From JBDTSW01 sp963807385 (GTDB lineage: Bacteria > Actinomycetota > Thermoleophilia > Solirubrobacterales > 70-9): 64,000 nt of DNA. The notes below the pieces were generated by a model that saw nothing but the letters and a program-made list of their open reading frames with translations, searched no databases and was not told the DNA's origin. Where the stretch lies: NCBI GenBank assembly GCA_963807385.1, contig CAWEBQ010000003.1:62001-126000 (forward strand), written 5' to 3'. The translations under genes and the position numbers were made by a program. The stretch's first letter is position 1; the number at the start of each line of letters is the position of its first letter. Positions 43,340 to 50,834 of the stretch are shown one piece after another.

Positions 43340-43821
43340 GGATAGATCTCTTGCTTGATCAGCGTTACCGAGCGGATCACGGAGTCGAGAAAGGGCTCGA
43401 CCTCCTTGCGGAGGCGCTTGTACTCGCGCCTGCCGTCCCGCGTGAGGGAGTAGTAGCGGCGGCTGCGGCGGTCGGGATGCTCCCAGCTCCCCTCGATCAG
43501 GCCGCGGGACTCCATCTCGCGCAGCATCGGGTAGATCGTGTTGGGATTAGCCGAGATCGCCCCCTCCGTGATGCGCGCGATCTCCTCGATCAGCCGGTTG
43601 CCGTACTCGGGCTCGCGGGAGATCAGGTGGAGCACGAGCAGCGGGACGACGTCGCGCCGCCGGATCTCGCCCCCGAACACGTCCATCGGCCGCCCCTTGC
43701 CCCTGCCCGCCGGCGGGGCCTCCGCCGCGGCGCGCTCGCGCGCGGTCCGCGCCGCCCTCGCGACGGGGTCCGCGGCCGGGCGGCCCGAGCCCCGTCGCTT
43801 CGGCTTGGCGCCCTCGCCCAT
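43336..43821 (-). CDS. PadR family transcriptional regulator
   Basis: 161 residues from the ATG at 43821. A ~48-residue basic, Ala-rich N-terminal extension precedes the winged helix: RRRDVVPLLVLHLISREPEY, GNRLIEEIARITEGAISANP-x-TIYPMLREME, RRYYSLTRDGRREY. The usual C-terminal dimerisation helix is short. TATAGT lies 6 nt before the ATG (leaderless). Overlaps the SRPBCC gene; divergent from a small membrane protein whose promoter shares the intergenic palindrome. Confidence 0.88.
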   Translation of the reverse strand: MGEGAKPKRRGSGRPAADPVARAARTARERAAAEAPPAGRGKGRPMDVFGGEIRRRDVVPLLVLHLISREPEYGNRLIEEIARITEGAISANPNTIYPMLREMESRGLIEGSWEHPDRRSRRYYSLTRDGRREYKRLRKEVEPFLDSVIRSVTLIKQEIYP

Positions 43822-43827
43822 GGGGCG

Positions 43828-43900
43828 ACTATAGGACGGTGCGGAAAGCGCAGCCTGCGTGACGCACGTCATTGACATGTCCTCGCCGGGGCCGTAGGGT
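43828..43900. promoter_or_regulatory. divergent promoters and palindrome between padR and the small membrane protein gene
   Basis: Minus: TATAGT at 43833-43828, 6 nt before the padR ATG. Plus: TTGACA (43872-43877), 17-nt spacer, TAGGGT (43895-43900), then AGGGGAG at 43917 for the 43930 gene. TGACG-CA-CGTCA (43860-43871) abuts the plus -35 and lies at about -40 for padR, a good place for a shared operator. Confidence 0.65.
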
Positions 43901-43929
43901 CGCCTGGCCATCAACCAGGGGAGCAGCCT

Positions 43930-44181
43930 TTGTCGAACATGACCGAGAACCAGCGGATGCAGTTCGACCGACCTGACCTGCGTGAGCGCAACACCGGGGT
44001 GCGCGTGAAGTCAACCCGCTCACTGGGGATCTTCATGGTCATCGCCAGCGCCATCGCCCTGGTGCTGGGCTACGCCGCGATCGAGGCCCTCAACGGCTGG
44101 GCCATGTGGGTCGTGCTCGGCGGGATCGTGATGACCGTGATCGGCGCGATGATCGCCGTCAGCCCGAACCGCCAGGCGTAG
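43930..44181 (+). CDS. small two-helix membrane protein
   Basis: 83 residues from a TTG with AGGGGAG 6 nt before it; ATG 43939 is less well placed. A polar N-terminus of ~30 residues (MQFDRPDLRERNTGVRV) precedes two membrane helices, GIFMVIASAIALVLGYAAI and AMWVVLGGIVMTVIGAMIAV. No family recognised. Divergent from padR with a strong own promoter, so a PadR target is plausible. Confidence 0.7.
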   Translation: MSNMTENQRMQFDRPDLRERNTGVRVKSTRSLGIFMVIASAIALVLGYAAIEALNGWAMWVVLGGIVMTVIGAMIAVSPNRQA

Positions 44182-44196
44182 CGCCGAGAGGCCCCG

Positions 44197-45423
44197 CTAG
44201 ACGGCGGCGGAGGCCGTCTCGGACTCCTGCTCCGCGGCGGCAGTCTGCGTCTTGACCGCCTCGGGAAGCGGCTCGTTCACGTCGCGGCCCATCAGGACCT
44301 CCTTCGCGATCACGAGGCGCTGGATCTGCGAGGTGCCCTCGTAGAGCTGCATGATCTTCGCGTCGCGCATCAGCTTCTCGACGGGATACTCCTTGATGAA
44401 CCCGTAGCCGCCGTAGACCTGCACGGCGTCCGTCGTGATCTCCATCGCCGAGTCGGCGGCGAAACGCTTGGCGTGCGAGCACGCGAGCGTGTTGCGCAGC
44501 CCGTTGTCGAGCTGCGAGGCGGAGGACCACGTGAGCAGTCGGCCGGCCTCGACCTTGGTCGCCATGTCGGCGATCATGAAGGAGACGGCCTGATGCATCG
44601 CGATCGGGACGCCGAACTGGACGCGCTCCTTCGAGTACTCGGCGGCGAACTCGAACGCGGCGCGACCGATGCCGACCGCCATCGCCGCCACGCCGGGGCG
44701 CGTGCGGTCGAGCGTCATCATCGCGAGCTTGAACCCCTTGTTCTCCTCCCCCAGAAGGTTTCCCTCGGGGATCTCGGTCTCGTTGAAGGTGATGGTGGCG
44801 GTGTTCGACGCCCGCTGGCCCATCTTCTCCTCCTTCTTGTCAACCGTGATCGTGTCGTCCTTGGGGACGAGGAAGGCGGAGATGCCGCGGTGACCGGCGT
44901 CCTTGTCGGTCTTCGCGTAGACGGTGAACCAGTCGGCGTACCCGCCGTTGGTGATGAAGCACTTGGAGCCGTTGATGACCCACTTGTCGCCGACCTTCTT
45001 GGCCGTCGTCTTCATCCCGGACACGTCCGAGCCGGCGTCCGGCTCGGTCAGGCAGAACGAGGCGAGCTTGGGCTCCTCGGTCAGCATCCCGAGGTACTCC
45101 CTCTGGAGCTCCTCGGACCCGCCCAGCGCCAGGGGCGTCATCGCCAGGCCGTTCGCCGCGAGCGAGGTGCCGATGCCGGAGCAACCCCAGCCGAACTCCT
45201 CCTCGATCAGGCAGCCGGAGAGGAAGTCCAGCCCCGGACCGCCGTACTCCTCTGGCACGTGGGTGTTCATCAAGCCGACCTCCCAGGCCTTGTCGATGAT
45301 CTCCTGCGGCCAGATGCCGTCCTTGTCGTAGTCCCAGGCGACGGTACGGATCTCCTTCTCGGCGAAGTTGTGCGCGAGCTCTCGAAGATCCTTCTGCTCG
45401 TCGGTGAGGGTGAAGTCGACCAC
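44197..45423 (-). CDS. acyl-CoA dehydrogenase
   Basis: 408 residues, GTG start with AAAGGAG upstream. FAD enzyme for the first step of fatty-acid beta-oxidation. Signatures: SFCLTEPDAGSDVSGMKTTA, KWVINGSKCFITNGGYADWF, RVQFGVPIAMHQAVSFMIAD, the catalytic-base region VYGGYGFIKEYPVEKLMRDA followed by KIMQLYEGTSQIQRLVIAK. A palindrome of TetR-operator type lies 37 nt upstream. Together with the HAD-ECH fusion 2 kb away this gives most of a beta-oxidation set. Confidence 0.95.
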   Translation of the reverse strand: MVDFTLTDEQKDLRELAHNFAEKEIRTVAWDYDKDGIWPQEIIDKAWEVGLMNTHVPEEYGGPGLDFLSGCLIEEEFGWGCSGIGTSLAANGLAMTPLALGGSEELQREYLGMLTEEPKLASFCLTEPDAGSDVSGMKTTAKKVGDKWVINGSKCFITNGGYADWFTVYAKTDKDAGHRGISAFLVPKDDTITVDKKEEKMGQRASNTATITFNETEIPEGNLLGEENKGFKLAMMTLDRTRPGVAAMAVGIGRAAFEFAAEYSKERVQFGVPIAMHQAVSFMIADMATKVEAGRLLTWSSASQLDNGLRNTLACSHAKRFAADSAMEITTDAVQVYGGYGFIKEYPVEKLMRDAKIMQLYEGTSQIQRLVIAKEVLMGRDVNEPLPEAVKTQTAAAEQESETASAAV

Positions 45424-45459
45424 TGAGGGGTGCTCCTTTGCAAGCGTTTTCGTGGGTGA

Positions 45460-45475
45460 TTGACCAATCAGTCAA
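45460..45475. promoter_or_regulatory. palindromic operator candidate upstream of the acyl-CoA dehydrogenase
   Basis: TTGACCAATCAGTCAA: TTGAC and GTCAA arms with a 6-nt centre, 37 nt before the start codon and between divergent genes. Size and TGAC/GTCA arms resemble TetR/FadR-family operators of fatty-acid genes. No TetR gene is in the window. Confidence 0.45.
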
Positions 45476-45532
45476 CCGCGGGGAAGCGTAGCGCACGAGG
45501 CCGAGAGCGGCGCCGATCTAACCTCAGGGGCG

Positions 45533-46000
45533 ATGCTGACGCTCGCCATCTCCAACGGTGAGGTGATCCTGATCATCGTGTTCGCCGCGATTCCGATCGG
45601 GGCGCTCTCGTTCGCGCTCAGCGGGGCGGCCTTCCAGCAGATCGGGAAGGGGCAGTTCTCAGTCGAGTTCGAGCACGACCTCCCCCAGCAGCTGACGGAC
45701 TCGGACGCCGACCAGGCGGCCGTGATCCGCGACGCGGAGCTTCGCCAGCTGCTGGAGGCCAAGGCGTACCGCCAGCGCGAGCGTGGCGAGGACCCGATCG
45801 ACGTGGAGACCGAGATGGCCAGACTGGCGGCCGAGGAGGCCGCGGCGACTCCCGCCGCGGATGACCCGGCGCTGGTCGAGGAGGTCCGCCAGCTCGTCGT
45901 CGCCCGGAACGCCAGGCGCGAGCGCCGCGGGGAGGAGCCGCTCGACGTGAAGGCCGAGGTGGAGCGCCAGCTGCGGGATCTGGAGAGCCTGGGCCAGTAG
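45533..46000 (+). CDS. membrane-anchored protein with a duplicated ~31-residue motif
   Basis: 155 residues. N-terminal membrane anchor VILIIVFAAIPIGALSFALS, then a cytoplasmic acidic region. Two copies of one motif are seen: EAKAYRQRERGEDPIDVETE (~75-94) and VARNARRERRGEEPLDVKAE (~123-142), each preceded by an L/V-R-Q-L segment, so the pattern is R-Q-L ... A-[KR]-x-x-R-x-x-R-G-E-[DE]-P-[IL]-D-V. Function unknown; the motif may bind a partner protein. Divergent from the acyl-CoA dehydrogenase. Confidence 0.7.
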   Translation: MLTLAISNGEVILIIVFAAIPIGALSFALSGAAFQQIGKGQFSVEFEHDLPQQLTDSDADQAAVIRDAELRQLLEAKAYRQRERGEDPIDVETEMARLAAEEAAATPAADDPALVEEVRQLVVARNARRERRGEEPLDVKAEVERQLRDLESLGQ

Positions 46001-46047
46001 CGCCCCACCGCGCCTCGCCGACGGTTGTGGGGGTTTAATCTGGTGGC

Positions 46048-46392
46048 ATGGGCGCGGACGCGAACACCGAGGATCATGTCGTCGAGATCGAGGACGCGCT
46101 CGTCCGTCCGGGGACCTACTTCAACCCGCAGACCGAGGTCGTCGTGATCGTGGACGATTCCGCCTCGATCGACCAGGAGGTCTTCAACATGGAGGCCTAC
46201 GAGGGCGCGGACTGGGTTCGCATCAGCGACGAGGTCCCGGTGGACGAGGAGGCGCGCGACACCGCCCTGGAGCGCTTCCAGACGCACTACCACCCGGGCC
46301 TGGCCGGATCCGTCTCGGAGACCGCGCTCGAGCTCGACGACTCCGAGGAGAACGAGGGCGAGGAAGGCCAGGAGGTCGGGCGCGAGGACTAG
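46048..46392 (+). CDS. conserved acidic protein of unknown function
   Basis: 114 residues, strongly acidic. The core DALVRPGTYFNPQTEVVVIV-DDS and EAYEGADWVRISDEVPVDEE looks folded and conserved; the C-terminal ~25 residues are Glu-rich. No signal peptide or known domain. TTTAAT ends 8 nt before the ATG. Begins 47 nt after the repeat-motif membrane gene and 29 nt before the cupin gene, so a shared transcript is likely. Confidence 0.65.
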   Translation: MGADANTEDHVVEIEDALVRPGTYFNPQTEVVVIVDDSASIDQEVFNMEAYEGADWVRISDEVPVDEEARDTALERFQTHYHPGLAGSVSETALELDDSEENEGEEGQEVGRED

Positions 46393-46421
46393 CGGCCGAT
46401 CCGGGGAACGAGGAGGACAGG

Positions 46422-46823
46422 ATGAGCGGATACAGCATCGTCACTCGCGACGAGGCGCCGGACTTCATGGCCCAGTACCCGGGCTACGGGGAGATGCGCT
46501 TCTTCGCCGAGCCACTCGCCGCCGAGCAGGTCGCCTTCACCTGGCGCTCGATGCCCGTCGGTACCGGCGGCAAGGGCTCCTACGGTCACCGGCATGCAAG
46601 CGAGGAGGAGATTTACTTCGTGCTCTCCGGGAAGCTTCTCTTCAAGTTGGGCGACGAGATCGTGGAGGTCGGCCCCCACACGGCTGTGCGGGTTGCGGCC
46701 GAGACCTTCCGCTCGATCCACAACGACGGGCCGGAGGAGGCCGAGTTGGTCATCTGCTCGATCAAAGCGGGCGGCGCCGAGGACGGCCTCGAGACGACGC
46801 CGGACTTCTGGCCTGACGACTGA
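46422..46823 (+). CDS. cupin domain protein
   Basis: 133 residues. Single conserved beta-barrel with cupin motif 1 YGHRHASEEEIYFVLSGKL (two His and Glu as metal ligands) and motif 2 ETFRSIHNDGPEEAELV (late His). GAGGAGG precedes the ATG. Small-molecule binding or isomerase/dioxygenase roles are possible; none can be chosen. The peroxiredoxin gene follows at 13 nt. Confidence 0.85.
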   Translation: MSGYSIVTRDEAPDFMAQYPGYGEMRFFAEPLAAEQVAFTWRSMPVGTGGKGSYGHRHASEEEIYFVLSGKLLFKLGDEIVEVGPHTAVRVAAETFRSIHNDGPEEAELVICSIKAGGAEDGLETTPDFWPDD

Positions 46824-46836
46824 GCGTGCCCGGCCG

Positions 46837-47304
46837 ATGCTGACCGGGGGCGATGCCGCCCCGGAGTTCACGCTGCCCGACCAGAACGGCGACGGCGTCT
46901 CGCTGGCCGACCTGAGGGGCCAGACGACCGTCCTGTACTTCTATCCGCGCGCGAGCACGCCGGGATGCACCAAGCAGGCCTGCGGCGTGCGCGACCGCGG
47001 GGCCGAGTACGCCAAGGCGGGCGTTCGCGTGATCGGCATCTCGCCGGATCCCGTGCAGGCGGTGGCTAAGTTCGCCCGCAAGCACTCGCTGGATTTCATT
47101 CTGCTCGCCGACGCGGATCACGCGGTGGCTGAGGCGTTCGGGACCTGGACGGAGAAGTCCATGTACGGAAAGCGTTACTGGGGCGTCCAGAGGGCCACGT
47201 TCATCATCGGTCCTGACCTCAAGATCGCGAAGGCGTTCCCCAAGGTCTCGCCGAAGACGCACGACGACGTGGTCCTCGACGCCCTCGCTGAGCTCGCCGC
47301 CTAG
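46837..47304 (+). CDS. bcp: thioredoxin-dependent peroxiredoxin (BCP type)
   Basis: 155 residues from the ATG at 46837. Reduces hydroperoxides. APEFTLPDQNGDGVSLADLR and YFYPRASTPGCTKQACGVRD, with peroxidatic Cys44 and Cys49 five residues on, the atypical 2-Cys arrangement of BCP/PrxQ. Downstream KRYWGVQRATFIIGPD fits the family. The end overlaps the convergent exchanger stop by 4 nt. Confidence 0.93.
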   Translation: MLTGGDAAPEFTLPDQNGDGVSLADLRGQTTVLYFYPRASTPGCTKQACGVRDRGAEYAKAGVRVIGISPDPVQAVAKFARKHSLDFILLADADHAVAEAFGTWTEKSMYGKRYWGVQRATFIIGPDLKIAKAFPKVSPKTHDDVVLDALAELAA

Positions 47305-48293
47305 GTGAGCGCGACGTAGGCGATGAACCCGAAGAAGAGCGCCAGCCAGAGCGTGATGGGCAGCACCTCGAACCTACCGCGCCGGCGCAGCGCCCAGTAG
47401 GCGATCACGCCGCCCATCAGGCCGAGCACGCCGGAAACGACGGCGAACCGGTCCAAGTCCCAGTCGGTGAGCAGGAGCCCGACCGCGATCGGGATCGTGG
47501 ACTGGAACACCATCGCCCCCGTGATGTTCCCGAGCGCGAGGCTGTCCTTGCCCTCCCGCACCCAGAAGAAGCTGTTGGCCTTCTCGGGCAGCTCGGTGGC
47601 GAGCGGGGCGAGCACCAGCGACAGGACCAGCGGCTCGACCCCAACCTGCTCCGCCACATGCAGAAGCTCCTCGACGAACAGGTGGGCCCCGCCGACGATC
47701 GCGCCCAGGCTGACCACGAGCTGGAGCACGATGGTCCTCGTGGGGGGATCGTCTCCCGGCGTCCAGTCCATGTACAGCGGGGCGATGGTGTCCACCGCCT
47801 GGACCTCGCCTCCCCCCCGCAGCGTGTTACGGACGTAGACGCCGTAGGCGAAGACGAACATGGCCACCAGCGGCCACTGGAGGAAATCCGGGGCGCCGAG
47901 GCCGACGCCGATCCCGAGGGCGAAGAAGGCGAGGAAGAACAGGAGATCTCGATCGAGGACCTCCGCGTCGGCGCGCAGGTGGACGCCCTGCTCGCGCCTG
48001 GTGCGGTAGGCGAGCGCGGAGATCCCCACCAGAGCCATCGCGATCGTCGCCAGCAGAAAGGGGGCGCCGATGATCGCGCCCACCGCGACGTCCTCCGCCC
48101 CCTCCGCCCCGCCGATGATCGCGACGATCGGGATCAGGGTCTCCGGCATCGCGGTGCCGACGGCCGCGAGCAGGCTGCCGGTCGCGCCCTCGCCGATCCC
48201 CAGCCGATGGCCCGCCCACTCGACCGCGTTCGTGAAGAACAGCGCGGCGGCGAGGATCACGGCGAAGCTCACCGCGAGCAGAAGGTATTCCAC
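47301..48293 (-). CDS. sodium/calcium exchanger family membrane protein
   Basis: 330 residues, GTG start, about ten membrane segments in two halves. Each half has a CaCA alpha-repeat: AAVGTAMPETLIPIVAIIGG in the first, LAPLATELPEKANSFFWVRE in the second, with the Glu in each as cation ligand. Likely Na+(or K+)/Ca2+ antiport at the plasma membrane. 17 nt after the second exchanger gene, same operon. Confidence 0.88.
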   Translation of the reverse strand: MEYLLLAVSFAVILAAALFFTNAVEWAGHRLGIGEGATGSLLAAVGTAMPETLIPIVAIIGGAEGAEDVAVGAIIGAPFLLATIAMALVGISALAYRTRREQGVHLRADAEVLDRDLLFFLAFFALGIGVGLGAPDFLQWPLVAMFVFAYGVYVRNTLRGGGEVQAVDTIAPLYMDWTPGDDPPTRTIVLQLVVSLGAIVGGAHLFVEELLHVAEQVGVEPLVLSLVLAPLATELPEKANSFFWVREGKDSLALGNITGAMVFQSTIPIAVGLLLTDWDLDRFAVVSGVLGLMGGVIAYWALRRRGRFEVLPITLWLALFFGFIAYVALT

Positions 48294-48310
48294 GTCGTGC
48301 CCTTAACCGT

Positions 48311-49414
48311 TCAGGCGTAGAGGAAGGCGAGGGCGAGCACCACATAGACCGCCAGGAGCTGAATCCCCTCGAACCAGTTCGACTCGCCGTCCTGCGCGGT
48401 GTAGGCCGCGATCAGCACCGCGATCAGCACCGCCCCGAGCTCGAAACCGTTGAACGCGAGGGCCATCGGGCTCGGCCCGAGGACGAACGAGAGCAGCACG
48501 AGGATCGGCGCCACGAACAGGGCCACCTGCGCGGCGGAGCCGATGGCGATGTTCACGGCGAGGTCCATCTTGTCCTTCCTGGCGACGAGCACCGCGACCC
48601 AGTGCTCCGCCGCGTTACCCACGACCGCGACCACGATGATGCCCACGAAGAACTGCGAGATCCCGATCGACTCGGAGGCCTCGGAGATCGAGCCGACCAG
48701 AATCTCGGAGACCACGCCGACCGCGACGCCGGCGATCGCGAGCATCCCGATTGACCGCTTCACGCTCCACCCGAACCCCTCGTGCGCCTCCTCTTCGTAC
48801 GGCGGATTGAAGATGTCCTTATGGGTTCGCAGCGAGAAGATCAGCCCGGCGACGTAGGAGACGCCGAGAACGATCGCGACCCCGATCGAGAGCTCCTCCA
48901 GGTCGCTGCCGTAGTCGACGATGTCCGCGTCGATGCCCGGCAGCCCGCCGCCCTGCACGAGGGCGAAGATCGCGGGCATGATCAGCGCCGCGACGGCCAG
49001 GAACAGCATCGTCGCCTGCGCTGTCGCCGCGGTCCTCGAGAAGACCTGCTTCGCCCGGCCGATGCCACCGACGAACATGGCCAGGCCCAGCACGAGCAAC
49101 AGGTTGCCCAGGATCGAGCCGATGATGCTCGCCTTCACGACCTCCTGCAGGCCCTCGGCGAGCAGGAAGATCGCGATGATCAGCTCCGCGGCGTTGCCGA
49201 ACGTGACGTTCAGGAACCCGCCGATCCCCGGCCCGGATTTCGCCGCCAGCTCCTCGGTGGCCAGGCCCATGAGCGCGGCCGTGGGAATGATCCCCAGCGC
49301 CGAGCAGACGAAGATCGTGGTCGCGGACGCGTGGCTCAGCTCGAGCACGACCGCCAGGACGATGAAGGGGGTGAGCAGGTACGGCCATCCCTGCGCTGAG
49401 AGCAGGAACCTCAT
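48311..49414 (-). CDS. calcium/proton exchanger (CAX family)
   Basis: 367 residues from the ATG at 49414 (GAGGGGGTGG upstream); an in-frame ATG at 49468 would add 18 Gly-rich residues. About eleven membrane segments with the CAX repeats FLNVTFGNAAELIIAIFLL and VVAVVGNAAEHWVAVLVA and an acidic central loop (NPPYEEEAHE). Predicted to export Ca2+ for H+. Paired with a second, different exchanger downstream. Confidence 0.9.
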   Translation of the reverse strand: MRFLLSAQGWPYLLTPFIVLAVVLELSHASATTIFVCSALGIIPTAALMGLATEELAAKSGPGIGGFLNVTFGNAAELIIAIFLLAEGLQEVVKASIIGSILGNLLLVLGLAMFVGGIGRAKQVFSRTAATAQATMLFLAVAALIMPAIFALVQGGGLPGIDADIVDYGSDLEELSIGVAIVLGVSYVAGLIFSLRTHKDIFNPPYEEEAHEGFGWSVKRSIGMLAIAGVAVGVVSEILVGSISEASESIGISQFFVGIIVVAVVGNAAEHWVAVLVARKDKMDLAVNIAIGSAAQVALFVAPILVLLSFVLGPSPMALAFNGFELGAVLIAVLIAAYTAQDGESNWFEGIQLLAVYVVLALAFLYA

Positions 49415-49497
49415 CGGTCCACCCCCTCGGCCGTCCGTCCCGCTACCGCCTTCCGCGCCACCTGACATGCGCCCGGGAAGCCTACCCGCCGAAACGA

Positions 49498-49531
49498 CGA
49501 GGGGCCCCGGCGCGAACGCCGGGGCCCCTCG
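49498..49531 (-). terminator. 15-bp GC-rich hairpin after the lipoprotein gene
   Basis: CGAGGGGCCCCGGCG (49498-49512), loop CGAA, and the exact reverse complement (49517-49531). On the minus strand TCGTTTC follows. Placed 13 nt after the lipoprotein stop, a typical actinobacterial L-shaped terminator. Confidence 0.85.
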
Positions 49532-49543
49532 AGCAAGAACCCG

Positions 49544-50698
49544 CTACGGGCGAGCCGTTAGAGCTTCGCTCTGGCAGTCCTCTAGGGCCTGCTGATCGGT
49601 GCCGGCCTCGCTGATGCAGTCGAAGTACTTCTGACTCGAGCCGCTGTCAGGGATGACGGCATCGGTATCGCCACCGGAGCCGCCACCGAGGTCAAGGCCC
49701 GAGCCGCCGAGGCCCTCGAGGCCGCCGAGGGCGCCGAAGCCGCCCAGTCCGACCTGGCCCAGGAGCTCGTCGATGGGCTTGGCATCCGCCGGGGCTTCGA
49801 TCGTCTGCTCCTCGTTGACGTCGCTGAACGCGAACGAGATGCCGAGATCGACGGCATCCACCGGCACCGGGGTCGCCCCCTCAACCGCGGAGGGGTCGAC
49901 CTTGACGTTGAGGTCGAGCTTGCGCAGCAGGTCGTCGTCGGCGCCGCTGTAGAGGTCGAAGCTGGCGTCGGAGATCGCCTCCGTCGCCTGATCGATCTCG
50001 GCCTGGTCGACGGGGGCGGAGTCCGGGATCGACTCCGCGAGCCCGACGATGTCCGCGAGCATCTGCTCGACATCGACGCTGCCGCTGACGTGCACCGCCT
50101 CGGTGCCCTCGACGTCCTCGGTGCCGTCGTTCGTGAGGTCCGTGAACCAGCCGCTGACCTCGAAGTCGCAGGCATCAGCGTCTCCGCCCTGAGCCTCGAT
50201 GGCCTGGGCGCAGCCCTCCCGGAAGCTCGCCGCCGCGTCGCCGCCGGTGGAGTCCTCGGCCTGGGACGCGGACGCCTCGATCGACTCCTGCAGGGACTTG
50301 AAGGTGTCGGTGCCGACCTCGTAGGTCTCGCCGCCATACTCCACGTAAGCGTTGTCCTCGGTAACCACGACGCCGCCCTCGAAGTCAATGCTCTGGCCGG
50401 CGCCCTCGCCCGTGACGGACGCGGTCAGGTCGAGCTGGGGAAGCGCCGCCGCGTTGTCCTCGACGCCCTGGAAGGGGCCGCTGAGGCTCAGGGTGAAGCT
50501 GCCCTGATCGCCTGCCGAACCGTCCATGGACAGGTCCATGACGCCACTCGTGATCTGCTCGTCGTTGTTGAGCGTCGCGTCGACGACCTCCTGCGGGTCG
50601 GCGTCGCTGCTGCCGCCGTCGCCGCCACAGGCCGCAAGGGCCACCGGGGCGGAAAGGGCGAGCACGGTCGCCGCGAAAAGGGAACGGGTACGGGTCAA
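49544..50698 (-). CDS. lipoprotein (LppX/LprG-like candidate)
   Basis: 384 residues from a TTG with TGGAG 6 nt before it. Type II signal peptide ending in lipobox LAAC (Cys23). The mature part starts Gly/Ser/Asp-rich, then has SGVMDLSMDGSAGDQGSFTL and repeated beta strands ending in a Gly/Leu-rich segment, and a Cys pair near the C-terminus (YFDCISEAGTDQQALEDC). Overall layout resembles mycobacterial LppX/LprAFG lipid-binding lipoproteins, but this is a weak resemblance. Own terminator downstream; divergent from the ArsA gene. Confidence 0.75.
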   Translation of the reverse strand: MTRTRSLFAATVLALSAPVALAACGGDGGSSDADPQEVVDATLNNDEQITSGVMDLSMDGSAGDQGSFTLSLSGPFQGVEDNAAALPQLDLTASVTGEGAGQSIDFEGGVVVTEDNAYVEYGGETYEVGTDTFKSLQESIEASASQAEDSTGGDAAASFREGCAQAIEAQGGDADACDFEVSGWFTDLTNDGTEDVEGTEAVHVSGSVDVEQMLADIVGLAESIPDSAPVDQAEIDQATEAISDASFDLYSGADDDLLRKLDLNVKVDPSAVEGATPVPVDAVDLGISFAFSDVNEEQTIEAPADAKPIDELLGQVGLGGFGALGGLEGLGGSGLDLGGGSGGDTDAVIPDSGSSQKYFDCISEAGTDQQALEDCQSEALTARP

Positions 50699-50775
50699 GA
50701 CAGGCTCCAGTCGTCGGATTCCAGAAAGTCCGGCGCGCAGCGTAGCGAGTTACGGGGCGCCTGGCCGTGGGTTGC

Positions 50776-50805
50776 TTCGCCAAATCAGCTGATCAGCTCG
50801 GCGAA
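50776..50805. promoter_or_regulatory. nested palindrome in the arsA-like/lipoprotein divergent region
   Basis: AGCTGATCAGCT (50787-50798) is a perfect 12-bp palindrome, flanked by TTCGCC (50776-50781) and GGCGAA (50800-50805). It lies over the expected -35 of the ArsA-like gene (TACCGT at 50812-50817 as -10). An operator is the simplest reading. Confidence 0.45.
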
Positions 50806-50834
50806 CGGGCGTACCGTTACCCTGCGCTGCCCTC

